This document shows, piece after piece, positions 30,505-39,322 of a stretch of 64,000 bases of DNA; position 1 is the stretch's first letter, and each line of letters opens with the position of its first letter. Below the pieces are notes generated by a model. That model did no database searches and was not told where the DNA came from. It saw only the letters and a program-made list of their open reading frames with translations. The translations under genes and the position numbers were made by a program. The DNA lies in assembly GCA_022781985.1 (NCBI GenBank), contig JALESH010000050.1, positions 1 to 64,000 on the forward strand, in the 5' to 3' direction. The DNA is from Lachnospiraceae bacterium. Lineage in GTDB: Bacteria > Bacillota > Clostridia > Lachnospirales > Lachnospiraceae.

Positions 30505-31437
30505 CTACAATTCAACCGTTTCCTTTACACTGTAGGGCGTATCCACATGCACCCCATAATATGTCTTGATCATAATCTCACTCATCAGGCCCAAGATAAA
30601 CATCAGCAGGCCTATGATAATAAAAAATACCGTCAAAATAACCGGGATGATATTGTTTGACATTTTATATCCCAGCATAAACAGCAGCACGGACCAGATC
30701 CCGCACCAAAAGCCCATGAGCAGGCCCATGATGCCAAAGCCTCCCAGAATATGCAGAGGCCTGGTAGCATATTTGTTCCAGAACCAAACCGAGATCATAT
30801 CTACAAAGCCCTTCACAGTCCTGTGCCAGTTATATTTTGTAGTCCCCTGGGTACGGGGTCTGTGATTGACCACCACCTCCCCTACTCTGAAGCCCTTTAT
30901 TTTCAGCAGCGCCGGGATAAATCTATGCTGCTCCCCATACAGGTTCACACCATTAAAGCACTCTTTTTTATAAATCTTCAGGGAGCACCCGCTGTCATGG
31001 ATGCCGTCCTTGACTAAGATCCCTCTCAGAAAATTTGCCCCCCGGGAAACAAATCTTTTCATAAAGGTATCCTTACGGTTCTTTCTCCACCCTGATACTA
31101 CATCCAGTCCATTCTCCACCAGATACTCCAGCATGGCGGGAATGTCCGCAGGATCATTCTGCCGGTCTCCGTCCATTGTCACTATATAATCATATTTTGC
31201 AGCCTTGATCCCTGCATCCATAGCAGCCGTCTGGCCAAAATTCCTGCGCATGCAGATATATTTTAAAGGCCTGAGAGTCCGGCATATTTCATCTGTCCTG
31301 TCCCTGGAGCCATCGTTGATAAAAATAATCTCATACTCATAGCCCTGGCTTTCACAGACCTCCTTGATCTCCTTGTGCAGGCCGCTGACGTTTCCCTCTT
31401 CGTTATATACCGGCACTACTACTGATATCCTGTACAT
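30505..31437 (-). CDS. GT2 glycosyltransferase (DPM1/GtrB-like)
   Basis: ISVVVPVYNEEGNVSGLHKEIKEV, FINDGSRDRTDEIC, VTMDGDRQNDPADIPAML; two C-terminal TM segments. Confidence 0.93.
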   Translation of the reverse strand: MYRISVVVPVYNEEGNVSGLHKEIKEVCESQGYEYEIIFINDGSRDRTDEICRTLRPLKYICMRRNFGQTAAMDAGIKAAKYDYIVTMDGDRQNDPADIPAMLEYLVENGLDVVSGWRKNRKDTFMKRFVSRGANFLRGILVKDGIHDSGCSLKIYKKECFNGVNLYGEQHRFIPALLKIKGFRVGEVVVNHRPRTQGTTKYNWHRTVKGFVDMISVWFWNKYATRPLHILGGFGIMGLLMGFWCGIWSVLLFMLGYKMSNNIIPVILTVFFIIIGLLMFILGLMSEIMIKTYYGVHVDTPYSVKETVEL

Positions 31438-31468
31438 TACTTCCTCCTGTAAATGCTTCCTTTATTCA

Positions 31469-33388
31469 TCATGTCAAACATAAAATACCGCCAAATAAAA
31501 ATGAATAAACCGATAGGCAGCCGACAGCGCATAAAATCACCTTCATGGCCTTCCTATCATAAATCCCCCTATAATACACACAACTGCAGACTGCCAATAT
31601 AAAATTGATGGCAAACAGATACCTTCCCTGGGGCTGAAAATCAGACGTCCAGGAGTGCCACAGCGATATGCCGGGTACCGTTGCGCCCAGACACATCAGC
31701 AGACAGAACAGCGTCCGCCTCCCTGCGCCCCGCCCCGCCACCATGGCCCGCCACAATACAGCCAACAGGCTGACATACATGATCCCCATAAGAACATAAT
31801 ATGCATATGGGCTCTCATACTCCATCCAACCGTAATTTCCCGCATAGGATCGGTAGGAATGCTCCAGGAAGCCATACTCCTCAACCACTTCTTTCAGTCC
31901 GACTCCCTGCCCCCGCAGACCAACTCCATCCCAGATCCCCTGGAGACCGGCTCCTTTTGCCTGAGCTTCCGTATTTTTTTCAGCATAGACTTCTCTCTGC
32001 TGGGATGCGATCTCACTTTTATTCCCGCCATAAATCCGGGAATCCATGTATTGAGTCCCGCCATATACCGACAGACATACGGCTACGATTATAGCATATT
32101 TCAGGATGATTTGCATCCTTTTTTTTCTCACCGCACTCAGCATACGCCATAATAAGAGTAAAAAGGAGGCCGCAAATACAAAATAGTAATTCTTCTTGCC
32201 CAGAAGCAGGGTTCCATATAAAGCTCCTATCAGAACCAGACTGCCTGCGGCTCTCTTAAAGGAGGCTGCTTCCATGGCCCTGTGAAACAGGCTGCCCTTC
32301 ACCGTAAGCTGATACAGGATAAGAAAACTCAGAAAATAATCCCATCCATCCGAGGTAGCATAGGAAAAGATGTACCAGACCTGAGGCGTAAGCCCCAGCA
32401 TCAGGAATAAAAAACCGTTTTCTCTTCCCTTTTTATAGTAAACTGCCGTCATCATGACAAACAGCAGCACATTGAATGCCCTGTAATATTTGCTCAGCCC
32501 CAATATGTTTTTGGCGAACCAGGCTGCCTTACCTGCCAGAAAATAATAAAAGGTAGTCTCGCTCAATCTGGAATTCCCATAGGCAGAAAAGCTGTCCGCT
32601 GCCTCCGGACTGCGGATGTCAGCCGGCAGCCAGTTCGTCATGTAATAGTCCACCGCAGCCTTGCTCATATTCTCATCCGGGTGGGCATAGTCAAAGCTGT
32701 TAAAAGCCATAACTGCAGCCAGAAGCGCTGCCGCCGCCAGAATGACCCTTGTAATGATGTGGTAATGCGCCGATATGTAACTGACCGCTGCCCTTACATA
32801 TTTCCCATAGAGGACACCTGCTGCCGCCAGGATCCCTGCTGCTGTGATCCAGCCGGAGAGCGCTGCCCTGAGCCTGGTATTGCAGGAGGCGAAATATTCT
32901 TCCACCATATCCTCCCCAAAGACGATGATCGGGTCATCCCCCTGGGGCCTGATCAGCAGAAGCCCCCGTTTCACCTCCGGCTGCTCCATGCGGTAAAACT
33001 CAGCCCTCTTCCATATCTCCCTCATGGGGATCAAACCCATGCCGATCCCATGGTTTCTGACCTGGATGGAAGTGATGGCTGTCCCGGCCTCCCGGTCCGT
33101 AGGATCCAGCCTGAGTCCCGTGACCCTATCTATCTCCTCCCCCAGCTCCAGCACTGCCCGGTTGCGCTTCACCTTACTGACGCTGGACTCCTCGCCGGAA
33201 TAACTCCCATCTGTCTTCCAGAACAGCTGGGCCTGAAAGCTGTTGTCATACTTCCTGGAGCTGTATTCCACCCTGATGCTCAGCTCATCCTCTATGGGCA
33301 GCAGCCACACCAGGCCGGCAGATATCAGAGCTGCCGCCAGGATCATGCCGCATATCATGAGTTTGCGCACTGTATTCCTTTTCTCCAT
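31469..33388 (-). CDS. DUF2142-like multi-TM membrane protein
   Basis: YAHPDENMSKAAVDYYMTNWLPADIRSPEAADSFSAYGNSRLSETTFYYFLAGKAAWFAKNI; ISLWHSWTSDFQPQGRYLFAINF near C-terminus. Confidence 0.8.
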   Translation of the reverse strand: MEKRNTVRKLMICGMILAAALISAGLVWLLPIEDELSIRVEYSSRKYDNSFQAQLFWKTDGSYSGEESSVSKVKRNRAVLELGEEIDRVTGLRLDPTDREAGTAITSIQVRNHGIGMGLIPMREIWKRAEFYRMEQPEVKRGLLLIRPQGDDPIIVFGEDMVEEYFASCNTRLRAALSGWITAAGILAAAGVLYGKYVRAAVSYISAHYHIITRVILAAAALLAAVMAFNSFDYAHPDENMSKAAVDYYMTNWLPADIRSPEAADSFSAYGNSRLSETTFYYFLAGKAAWFAKNILGLSKYYRAFNVLLFVMMTAVYYKKGRENGFLFLMLGLTPQVWYIFSYATSDGWDYFLSFLILYQLTVKGSLFHRAMEAASFKRAAGSLVLIGALYGTLLLGKKNYYFVFAASFLLLLWRMLSAVRKKRMQIILKYAIIVAVCLSVYGGTQYMDSRIYGGNKSEIASQQREVYAEKNTEAQAKGAGLQGIWDGVGLRGQGVGLKEVVEEYGFLEHSYRSYAGNYGWMEYESPYAYYVLMGIMYVSLLAVLWRAMVAGRGAGRRTLFCLLMCLGATVPGISLWHSWTSDFQPQGRYLFAINFILAVCSCVYYRGIYDRKAMKVILCAVGCLSVYSFLFGGILCLT

Positions 33389-33422
33389 TACCCAGCATAT
33401 CCCCTCTCAAATTCTGTCCCTA

Positions 33423-33467
33423 TAGGGACTTTCCCTTTAGGGACTTTCCTTTTAGGGACTTTCCCCT
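33423..33467. repeat. Three tandem 15-bp repeats
   Basis: TAGGGACTTTCCCTT / TAGGGACTTTCCTTT / TAGGGACTTTCCCCT read directly. Confidence 0.9.
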
Positions 33468-35095
33468 GAACTGCCTGCCCCTTTGCCGAACAGCTTCCGC
33501 AGCGGCGCCGTCACCTTCCAGGAGCCTGATCCTATCACGCTGTTATAGGCCTCCTCATACAGATCAGCCCTGGCCTGCTCCTGGGCATACTGATGACGCA
33601 TGTCTTCTTTTTCCTGAACCGCAGCGTCCTTCTCCGAGCGCAGGCTGTCCCTCTCTGCGCGCAGGTCATCCCTTTCCCGGAGTGCAGCATCCTTTTCCAC
33701 CGCTATTGCATTTCTCTGTTCTGCCGCCCTCTGGCACTCCCGGGCGATCCTGTCCCTTTCCTCCTCCGCCCTTTCCTTATCCCGGACGGCATCTGCCCTG
33801 GCGTACAGGGCTGCCTCCTTCTCCCGAATGGCATCGACGGCTCTCTGCTCACTCTCACGGACAATCTTATCCATCATGCTGAACATCAGCCCTCTTTCCT
33901 CCGGATATATGACAATATCCGCCTCTATTCTGAGCCACCGGATCTGTTTTCCGCCTGCATCGATAAAAAACTGAGGATCGTCCCCGGGAAAGACAAACCA
34001 GCCGTCATGCGCCCAGGCGCCCACCGGCGAAAAGGGCAGCTCTCCCTGATCGGAGCAGATGCTGACCCCTGATATCATGCAGCAGCAGCCCTCTAAGGGA
34101 TCAAACCTGAAACCTGACACAGACCGGGATATTTCATACTCATAAGAAATATGAAGCTGATTGCCGGCTCCCATCAGAGTCTCCCGTTCCAGCTTGTCCT
34201 CCTCCCTCCAGCCCCTGCCCTCGTCCATATACAGGAAGCTCTTCACCTGCCTGCAGGCTCTCCTTCCGCAGAGTGCTTTCAGATCCTGCAGTCCCCGGAG
34301 CATCCCTTCCCTTCCGTCAGCTCCGTTTCCTTTCTCAAAGACTGCCTGCATGGAAGCTGCCAGCTCCTCTGCCAGCGCCTTATCCTTTGACATCAGGAGA
34401 AAAACCCGGTAATTGCTTTCTCCCACATCATGAAAATAGATATCCTCTCCATAGTACTCCTCCAGAGCCGCCAGATAGCCCTCTGCCCCCGGAACGTCAT
34501 AGGCTCCGAACAGGGCCTTCATCCACTCCTCCCAGAGGAGGATATCTCCATGCTCAAAGCCTGCATACCCTATTTTTTCCCGGTCCAGAATCTCCTTCGT
34601 CCTGTCCCATTCAGGAAGGCCGTTCTCTATATGCTCTTCAAGCCATATATGGTTCTTTCCATATATGGCTTTATAGTAGCTGTTGGCCCGCTTCTCTGCC
34701 AGCTGGTTCCTGCCGTTGGCAAAGGGAAAGCAAAGAATCGCCAGCTTTCCGGCCACTCTGCTGATTTCTTTTAGAAAGTCGGCACGCTTTTCCTCCGGCA
34801 CATGCTCAAATACATCCAGTGCCACCGCCACATCGTAGGCCCCGGTTTCTACCTGGGGCATATTTGTGCCGTCCAATACAATGAACCTGTCGTCTCCCTC
34901 TCTCTCCCTGGGGATCTCCAGGCAGGAATACTGTATCCTTTCCTCCGGCAAAGCCTCTCCCAGATTGCACTGGCCGTTGCTTCCGATCTCCAGAACAGAC
35001 ACCTGGGAGAGTCCCTTCCGTTTCTTTAATTCCTCTACAATTAGCTGTACCGTCTTATACCTCTGAAACTGATCAAATGACATGCTCTCCTCCAT
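33452..35095 (-). CDS. Class I SAM-dependent methyltransferase with C-terminal coiled coil
   Basis: VLEIGSNGQCNLGEAL, DVAVALDVFEHVPEEKRADFLKEISRV; then ~100 aa heptad-rich KERAEEERDRIARECQRAAEQRNAIAVEKDAALRERDDLRAERDSLRSEKDAAVQEKEDM and GSGSWKVTAPLRKLFGKG. Confidence 0.87.
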   Translation of the reverse strand: MEESMSFDQFQRYKTVQLIVEELKKRKGLSQVSVLEIGSNGQCNLGEALPEERIQYSCLEIPREREGDDRFIVLDGTNMPQVETGAYDVAVALDVFEHVPEEKRADFLKEISRVAGKLAILCFPFANGRNQLAEKRANSYYKAIYGKNHIWLEEHIENGLPEWDRTKEILDREKIGYAGFEHGDILLWEEWMKALFGAYDVPGAEGYLAALEEYYGEDIYFHDVGESNYRVFLLMSKDKALAEELAASMQAVFEKGNGADGREGMLRGLQDLKALCGRRACRQVKSFLYMDEGRGWREEDKLERETLMGAGNQLHISYEYEISRSVSGFRFDPLEGCCCMISGVSICSDQGELPFSPVGAWAHDGWFVFPGDDPQFFIDAGGKQIRWLRIEADIVIYPEERGLMFSMMDKIVRESEQRAVDAIREKEAALYARADAVRDKERAEEERDRIARECQRAAEQRNAIAVEKDAALRERDDLRAERDSLRSEKDAAVQEKEDMRHQYAQEQARADLYEEAYNSVIGSGSWKVTAPLRKLFGKGAGSSGESP

Positions 35096-36422
35096 CTACT
35101 TCCCATCTGTGGCTCATCTTCATGAAGCCCATCTCCTCCGTAATGCCGGTGATCTCAAACTCATTTACCGTATCCATGTAATCCACGATCAGATCCAGAC
35201 CTCTGGCAATACATACATCCACAAAATATCTTCCCGGCAGCAGCTTGTTGTTGTCAAAGCAGACTCTGGCCCTTCCGTCCTTCTCAATGGCAAACTCCTT
35301 CACCCTGTCCACCCTGGTATTGCTTCCGTAGCAGCGCGTCCCGTCGATACGGAAGATACTGAGTCCGAAGATGGCCTGCTCTATCCTCTCATAGGTCTCA
35401 TAGGTGATTTCAAATATGATGTCCTCCCCACTGCTGAAATTATACTTCTCCTCCCCCTTACTGTTATAGCTCCTGATGGATTTCATCCGGGCCTCCCCGC
35501 TGCCCCTCCGCAGGGCCGCAGGCTTCTCAACGCACTCCTGACTCTGTTCCGCTTCCTCCCGGGCTCCTCCGTCCGCTTCCCCGCCTTCAGGCTGCCCGGG
35601 GCTGTCCTCCCCGGAGGCTTCCACGCTTCCGGCCTCCTCCTGCTTTCGCCCTTCCTGCTCATTCAGGGTCTGCCTGCGCTTTTCCTCCATGAATTCCAGG
35701 TAGGCATTGTGCACCTCCCTGGGCGTCCCATCCATCCGGATCAGCCCCTCATGGATCCATATGGTTCTTTCGCAGATCTGCTCGATCTGACCCAGAGAAT
35801 GGGAAACCAGCACGATAGTAGTGCCCTTTTTCTTGATTTCCAGCATTTTATTAAAGCATTTATTCTGGAAGTTGGCATCTCCCACTGCCAGAATCTCGTC
35901 AATCAGCAGAATATCTGCATTCACGTTGATCGCCACGGAAAAGGCCAGCCTCATATACATACCGGAGGAATAGGTTCTCACCGGATTGTCGATATAATCT
36001 CCCAGCTCCGAAAAATCAATGATATCCTGCAGCCTGCTGTCGATTTCCTTTTTGCTCAGGCCGAAGATGGATGCATTGATATAGATGTTGTCCCTGCCGC
36101 TCATATCCGGATGGAAGCCCGCCCCCAGCTCCAGCAGGCTGGACACCCTTCCGCACATCTCTATGCTGCCTGCATCAGGAAACATGATCCTGGTCAGCAG
36201 CTTCAGCGTAGTGCTCTTTCCGCAGCCGTTGTGCCCGATCAGGCCGATGGCCTCTCCCTTCCTCACCTGGAAGCTGATGCCCTTGAGCACCCATCTTTCC
36301 TCGTATTTGTTCCGACTGCGGAAAATAACCTTTTCCTTCAGCAGAGCCCCTTTATCAAAATAGATCCTGAATTTTTTTGTTATGTCACTGACCTCTATTG
36401 CATTCTCCTGGTTCTTCATCAC
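35073..36422 (-). CDS. Wzt-like ABC transporter ATP-binding protein with C-terminal extension
   Basis: IGLIGHNGCGKSTTLKLLTRI, YSSGMYMRLAFSVAINVNADILLIDEILAVGD; C-terminal beta-rich region IIFEITYETYERIEQAIFGLSIFRIDGTRCYGSNT typical of Wzt C-domains. Confidence 0.93.
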   Translation of the reverse strand: MMKNQENAIEVSDITKKFRIYFDKGALLKEKVIFRSRNKYEERWVLKGISFQVRKGEAIGLIGHNGCGKSTTLKLLTRIMFPDAGSIEMCGRVSSLLELGAGFHPDMSGRDNIYINASIFGLSKKEIDSRLQDIIDFSELGDYIDNPVRTYSSGMYMRLAFSVAINVNADILLIDEILAVGDANFQNKCFNKMLEIKKKGTTIVLVSHSLGQIEQICERTIWIHEGLIRMDGTPREVHNAYLEFMEEKRRQTLNEQEGRKQEEAGSVEASGEDSPGQPEGGEADGGAREEAEQSQECVEKPAALRRGSGEARMKSIRSYNSKGEEKYNFSSGEDIIFEITYETYERIEQAIFGLSIFRIDGTRCYGSNTRVDRVKEFAIEKDGRARVCFDNNKLLPGRYFVDVCIARGLDLIVDYMDTVNEFEITGITEEMGFMKMSHRWEVDGGEHVI

Positions 36423-37195
36423 AGTTCCTCCGCAAATCTTCTTTTGAGCCTGCTGAAGCTGAAGCAGCCGAATGCCAGCACCGCAAGGCCCAGCAGCACC
36501 GCATTCAGCAGCGTCCCCAGCTGGGGCGGCCTCTTATAATAAAGGATGTCCCTGTACGCCACGATAATAGATGTCATGGGGTTGAGATGGTACAGCCCCC
36601 GAAGCTCCTCCGGAACCATGTCCACGGAATACAGCACCGGCGTCATATACATCCATGCCATTCCTATGATGTTGAAGATCTGCTCCAGATCCCTGATATA
36701 TACGGTGGCAGCCGCGCCAAACATGGTGATTCCCAGGGCCAGTATATACTCAATGGCCATGACCAGGGGCAGATAAAGCAGGGCCTGCAGGCTGACTCCC
36801 ATCCCGGATATAAAAACCACGGCAAAAATCACCACAAATGCCAGAACCATGTTGACAAACTGGCTGGTGGCAAAAGCAACAGGCAGCACCTCCCTGGGAA
36901 AATAGATCTTTTTCACCATATCCTCCTGGGAGAATATGACTCTGGTGCCACCTCCCAGGCAGGTATTGAAAAACATCCAGGGTATCAGCGCCACAAAGAG
37001 AAACAGATAGTACCTGTCTATATTCATCCGCATGATGATCGAAAAAACAACAGTATATACGCCAAGCTGCAGCAGCGGATTGATAAAGGTCCACATGAAG
37101 CCCAGCACGGAGCCCTTGTACCTCCCTCTCAGATCCCTTCTGATCAGGCTGAATATCATTTCCCTGTACTCAATTATTTCTTTGATTGTCTTCAT
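36419..37195 (-). CDS. Wzm-like ABC-2 polysaccharide export permease
   Basis: LIRRDLRGRYKGSVLGFMWTFINPLLQLGVYTVVFSIIM; ATGA-type overlap with the Wzt-like gene. Confidence 0.94.
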   Translation of the reverse strand: MKTIKEIIEYREMIFSLIRRDLRGRYKGSVLGFMWTFINPLLQLGVYTVVFSIIMRMNIDRYYLFLFVALIPWMFFNTCLGGGTRVIFSQEDMVKKIYFPREVLPVAFATSQFVNMVLAFVVIFAVVFISGMGVSLQALLYLPLVMAIEYILALGITMFGAAATVYIRDLEQIFNIIGMAWMYMTPVLYSVDMVPEELRGLYHLNPMTSIIVAYRDILYYKRPPQLGTLLNAVLLGLAVLAFGCFSFSRLKRRFAEEL

Positions 37196-37209
37196 CGCTG
37201 ATCCATCCT

Positions 37210-39261
37210 TTACTGCTCACCTCTGATCTGCTTCTTCATCCTGCGGAGCAGGCCGTAGGCTCTGGGAAACCTGCGGTCTCCAAAGGCCTTCAGGCTGGCC
37301 TTCACCGAAAGCTCCGGCGAAGGTACATAGCATCTATGTATGTTCTCCAGATATCTCATCTCCAGCCACCTTGCATGCAAAAGCTTAAAATCCACCTCCT
37401 GCTGCAGGATTTTCCTGATAAAAGCCTCAGAATCCACCGCAACATCCTTCCAGGTGCGCATGATCTTCTTATCGTTTTTATAACGCACCTGAGGATCTGC
37501 CGCCACCTGATCCAGCAGTCCCTTTACATCCTTACTCTCCTCAAACAGGAGGATATTGTCTCCATAGCACTCAAAATATTCCTTCAGCTCACGATTCAGC
37601 TCGGTATCGCTGACGATGATCTTTTTGTCAAACTCTATGCCCTTTAGGATAGGAAGGCCAAAGCCCTCATATAAGCTGGGGAAAAGGATACCCTGGGAAC
37701 GATGGATCAGGAAGTCAATGAACTCATCCGGCAGATTTCCGCTCTTATAGCCATAGATGTTCTTTTCTGTATAGCCCTCCTCCACAGCTCCGATGAAGAT
37801 GAAGTTGTGCTCCGTATCCTTTAACAGCTCCAGAACCTCCCACAGGAATTTATGCTTGAATTTATTGCCGAAGACAAAAAAGTATTTGTCGAAGACCTGT
37901 TCATACTCCCGGCTGAATCTCCCCCTCTCCTTCTCATGGCTGCCGTGATAGATCACGGTATCGGGAATCTCTCTGGCCGCAAACTCATCCGGATAATACC
38001 GCTTGGTATCGACCAGAGAAAACTGGCTGATAGAGGTCATGCCATCACAGAAGTGAATGGACTTTCTGAAGACATCCTGCCTTTCCTTATCATAGGCCAG
38101 TATATAGCTGCTCCTCAGGCTGATGATATCCTGCATACAGAATGTATATTTCAGACAGGTTCTGTTGAGGATGAACATATGCTCTATGTGGAAGATCTGG
38201 GACGGCGCAAAGGCAATATGGAAGGTCTGCCCCTGGATAGTATGAGGATGCCATACCCGGGGATACTTCTCCGAAATATGAAAGAACTCATCTGCCATCA
38301 CATTTGTCAGTACATGGATATCATACACATCCTTATAAAGCCTGTAAAATTCTCCCAGCAGGGACAGCCCATACTCTGCTGTGCCGTTAAAAGCGGAGGG
38401 CAGCTCATACAGGCTGAAAAGCACCCTTTTCTTTTCATACACTCCTTCGCAGAGCAGATCCGCATAGTAGTCCACAGGATCCATATCCCTGTTGAAATAC
38501 TGTTCCACGATCACCGGATAGTGGGGGTATCTCTCCCTGAGAACGGCGCTGTTCCTTTCATCCAGCTCCGCCTTGGCGCTGCCGAAGCTCCTGCCCTCAT
38601 AATGGAAAACAAAGGCCCGGTTGGCCATAACGATATTGTAACCATACTGATTCACTCTCATGCAAAAATCATTTTCTTCGTTGTAGCCCCTGCCATAGAT
38701 TTCATCGAACAGTCCGAACTCATTGATCAGCCTGCGCTTGATCAGCATGGCAAAGCCAACTCCCGTAGGGATCGGCATGTATTCCGGCAGCAGCTCCCTG
38801 ACCTGACGGTACACACCATAGCTCTTCTCCGGCTCCAGCAGATGGCCCAGATTATTTTTCACCGGTACGGTAAGCAGGGTAGCATTGTTGCTTCTTGGGC
38901 AGACTACACCATGCTTTTCTGCCAGGTACAGCACCCTGGACATCTCCTCTAAAAATCCTTCCGTCACCTTGGTGTCGGAATTCAGCAGCAGGATGTCATT
39001 GCCTGTCTGATCCAGCTCCAGCACTGCCCTGTTGCAGGTCTTTACAAATCCCAGATTGGAATCATTTTTAAAATAATGGAAATGATCCAGCCCCTTGATC
39101 GCGCTCCGGATCCTCTTCTCCAAATCCTCCCATTCAGGTCCCATATCATTAATAAAAAATACCTGGTGGCTGCCCTGCACCCACTCCTTCAGGGAATCTA
39201 TACAAAGCTTCAGGGTACTCCAATCCTTATAAACAGGTACTACTACCGTTACATTTCTCAT
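37210..39261 (-). CDS. Bifunctional GT2-GT4 glycosyltransferase
   Basis: VTVVVPVYKDWSTLKLCIDSL, LLLNSDTKVTEGFLEEM (GT2); YFFVFGNKFKHKFLWEVLELL, GILFPSLYEGFGLPILKGIEFDKKIIVSDTELNRE (GT4). Confidence 0.9.
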   Translation of the reverse strand: MRNVTVVVPVYKDWSTLKLCIDSLKEWVQGSHQVFFINDMGPEWEDLEKRIRSAIKGLDHFHYFKNDSNLGFVKTCNRAVLELDQTGNDILLLNSDTKVTEGFLEEMSRVLYLAEKHGVVCPRSNNATLLTVPVKNNLGHLLEPEKSYGVYRQVRELLPEYMPIPTGVGFAMLIKRRLINEFGLFDEIYGRGYNEENDFCMRVNQYGYNIVMANRAFVFHYEGRSFGSAKAELDERNSAVLRERYPHYPVIVEQYFNRDMDPVDYYADLLCEGVYEKKRVLFSLYELPSAFNGTAEYGLSLLGEFYRLYKDVYDIHVLTNVMADEFFHISEKYPRVWHPHTIQGQTFHIAFAPSQIFHIEHMFILNRTCLKYTFCMQDIISLRSSYILAYDKERQDVFRKSIHFCDGMTSISQFSLVDTKRYYPDEFAAREIPDTVIYHGSHEKERGRFSREYEQVFDKYFFVFGNKFKHKFLWEVLELLKDTEHNFIFIGAVEEGYTEKNIYGYKSGNLPDEFIDFLIHRSQGILFPSLYEGFGLPILKGIEFDKKIIVSDTELNRELKEYFECYGDNILLFEESKDVKGLLDQVAADPQVRYKNDKKIMRTWKDVAVDSEAFIRKILQQEVDFKLLHARWLEMRYLENIHRCYVPSPELSVKASLKAFGDRRFPRAYGLLRRMKKQIRGEQ

Positions 39262-39294
39262 CCTACTGTCCTTTCCTCGTGGCTATTTGGATAT

Positions 39295-39322
39295 ATTCTA
39301 GCATATTTTCCACATCTGTCAA
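39295..39322 (-). promoter_or_regulatory. Near-consensus sigma-A promoter internal to the cluster
   Basis: Minus strand TTGACA-N16-TAGAAT (-35 39317..39322; -10 39295..39300), overlapping the stop of 39319..41169. Confidence 0.6.

Noticed and set aside
33423-33467. GGGACTTTCC motif resembles eukaryotic NF-kappaB sites
   Set aside because: Bacterial DNA; chance similarity. Kept only as a tandem repeat.
33423-33467. CRISPR array
   Set aside because: Repeats are directly tandem with no spacers, and no cas genes are present.
35082-36539. 485-aa plus-strand ORF
   Set aside because: Shadow of the Wzt-like gene; no domain recognised.
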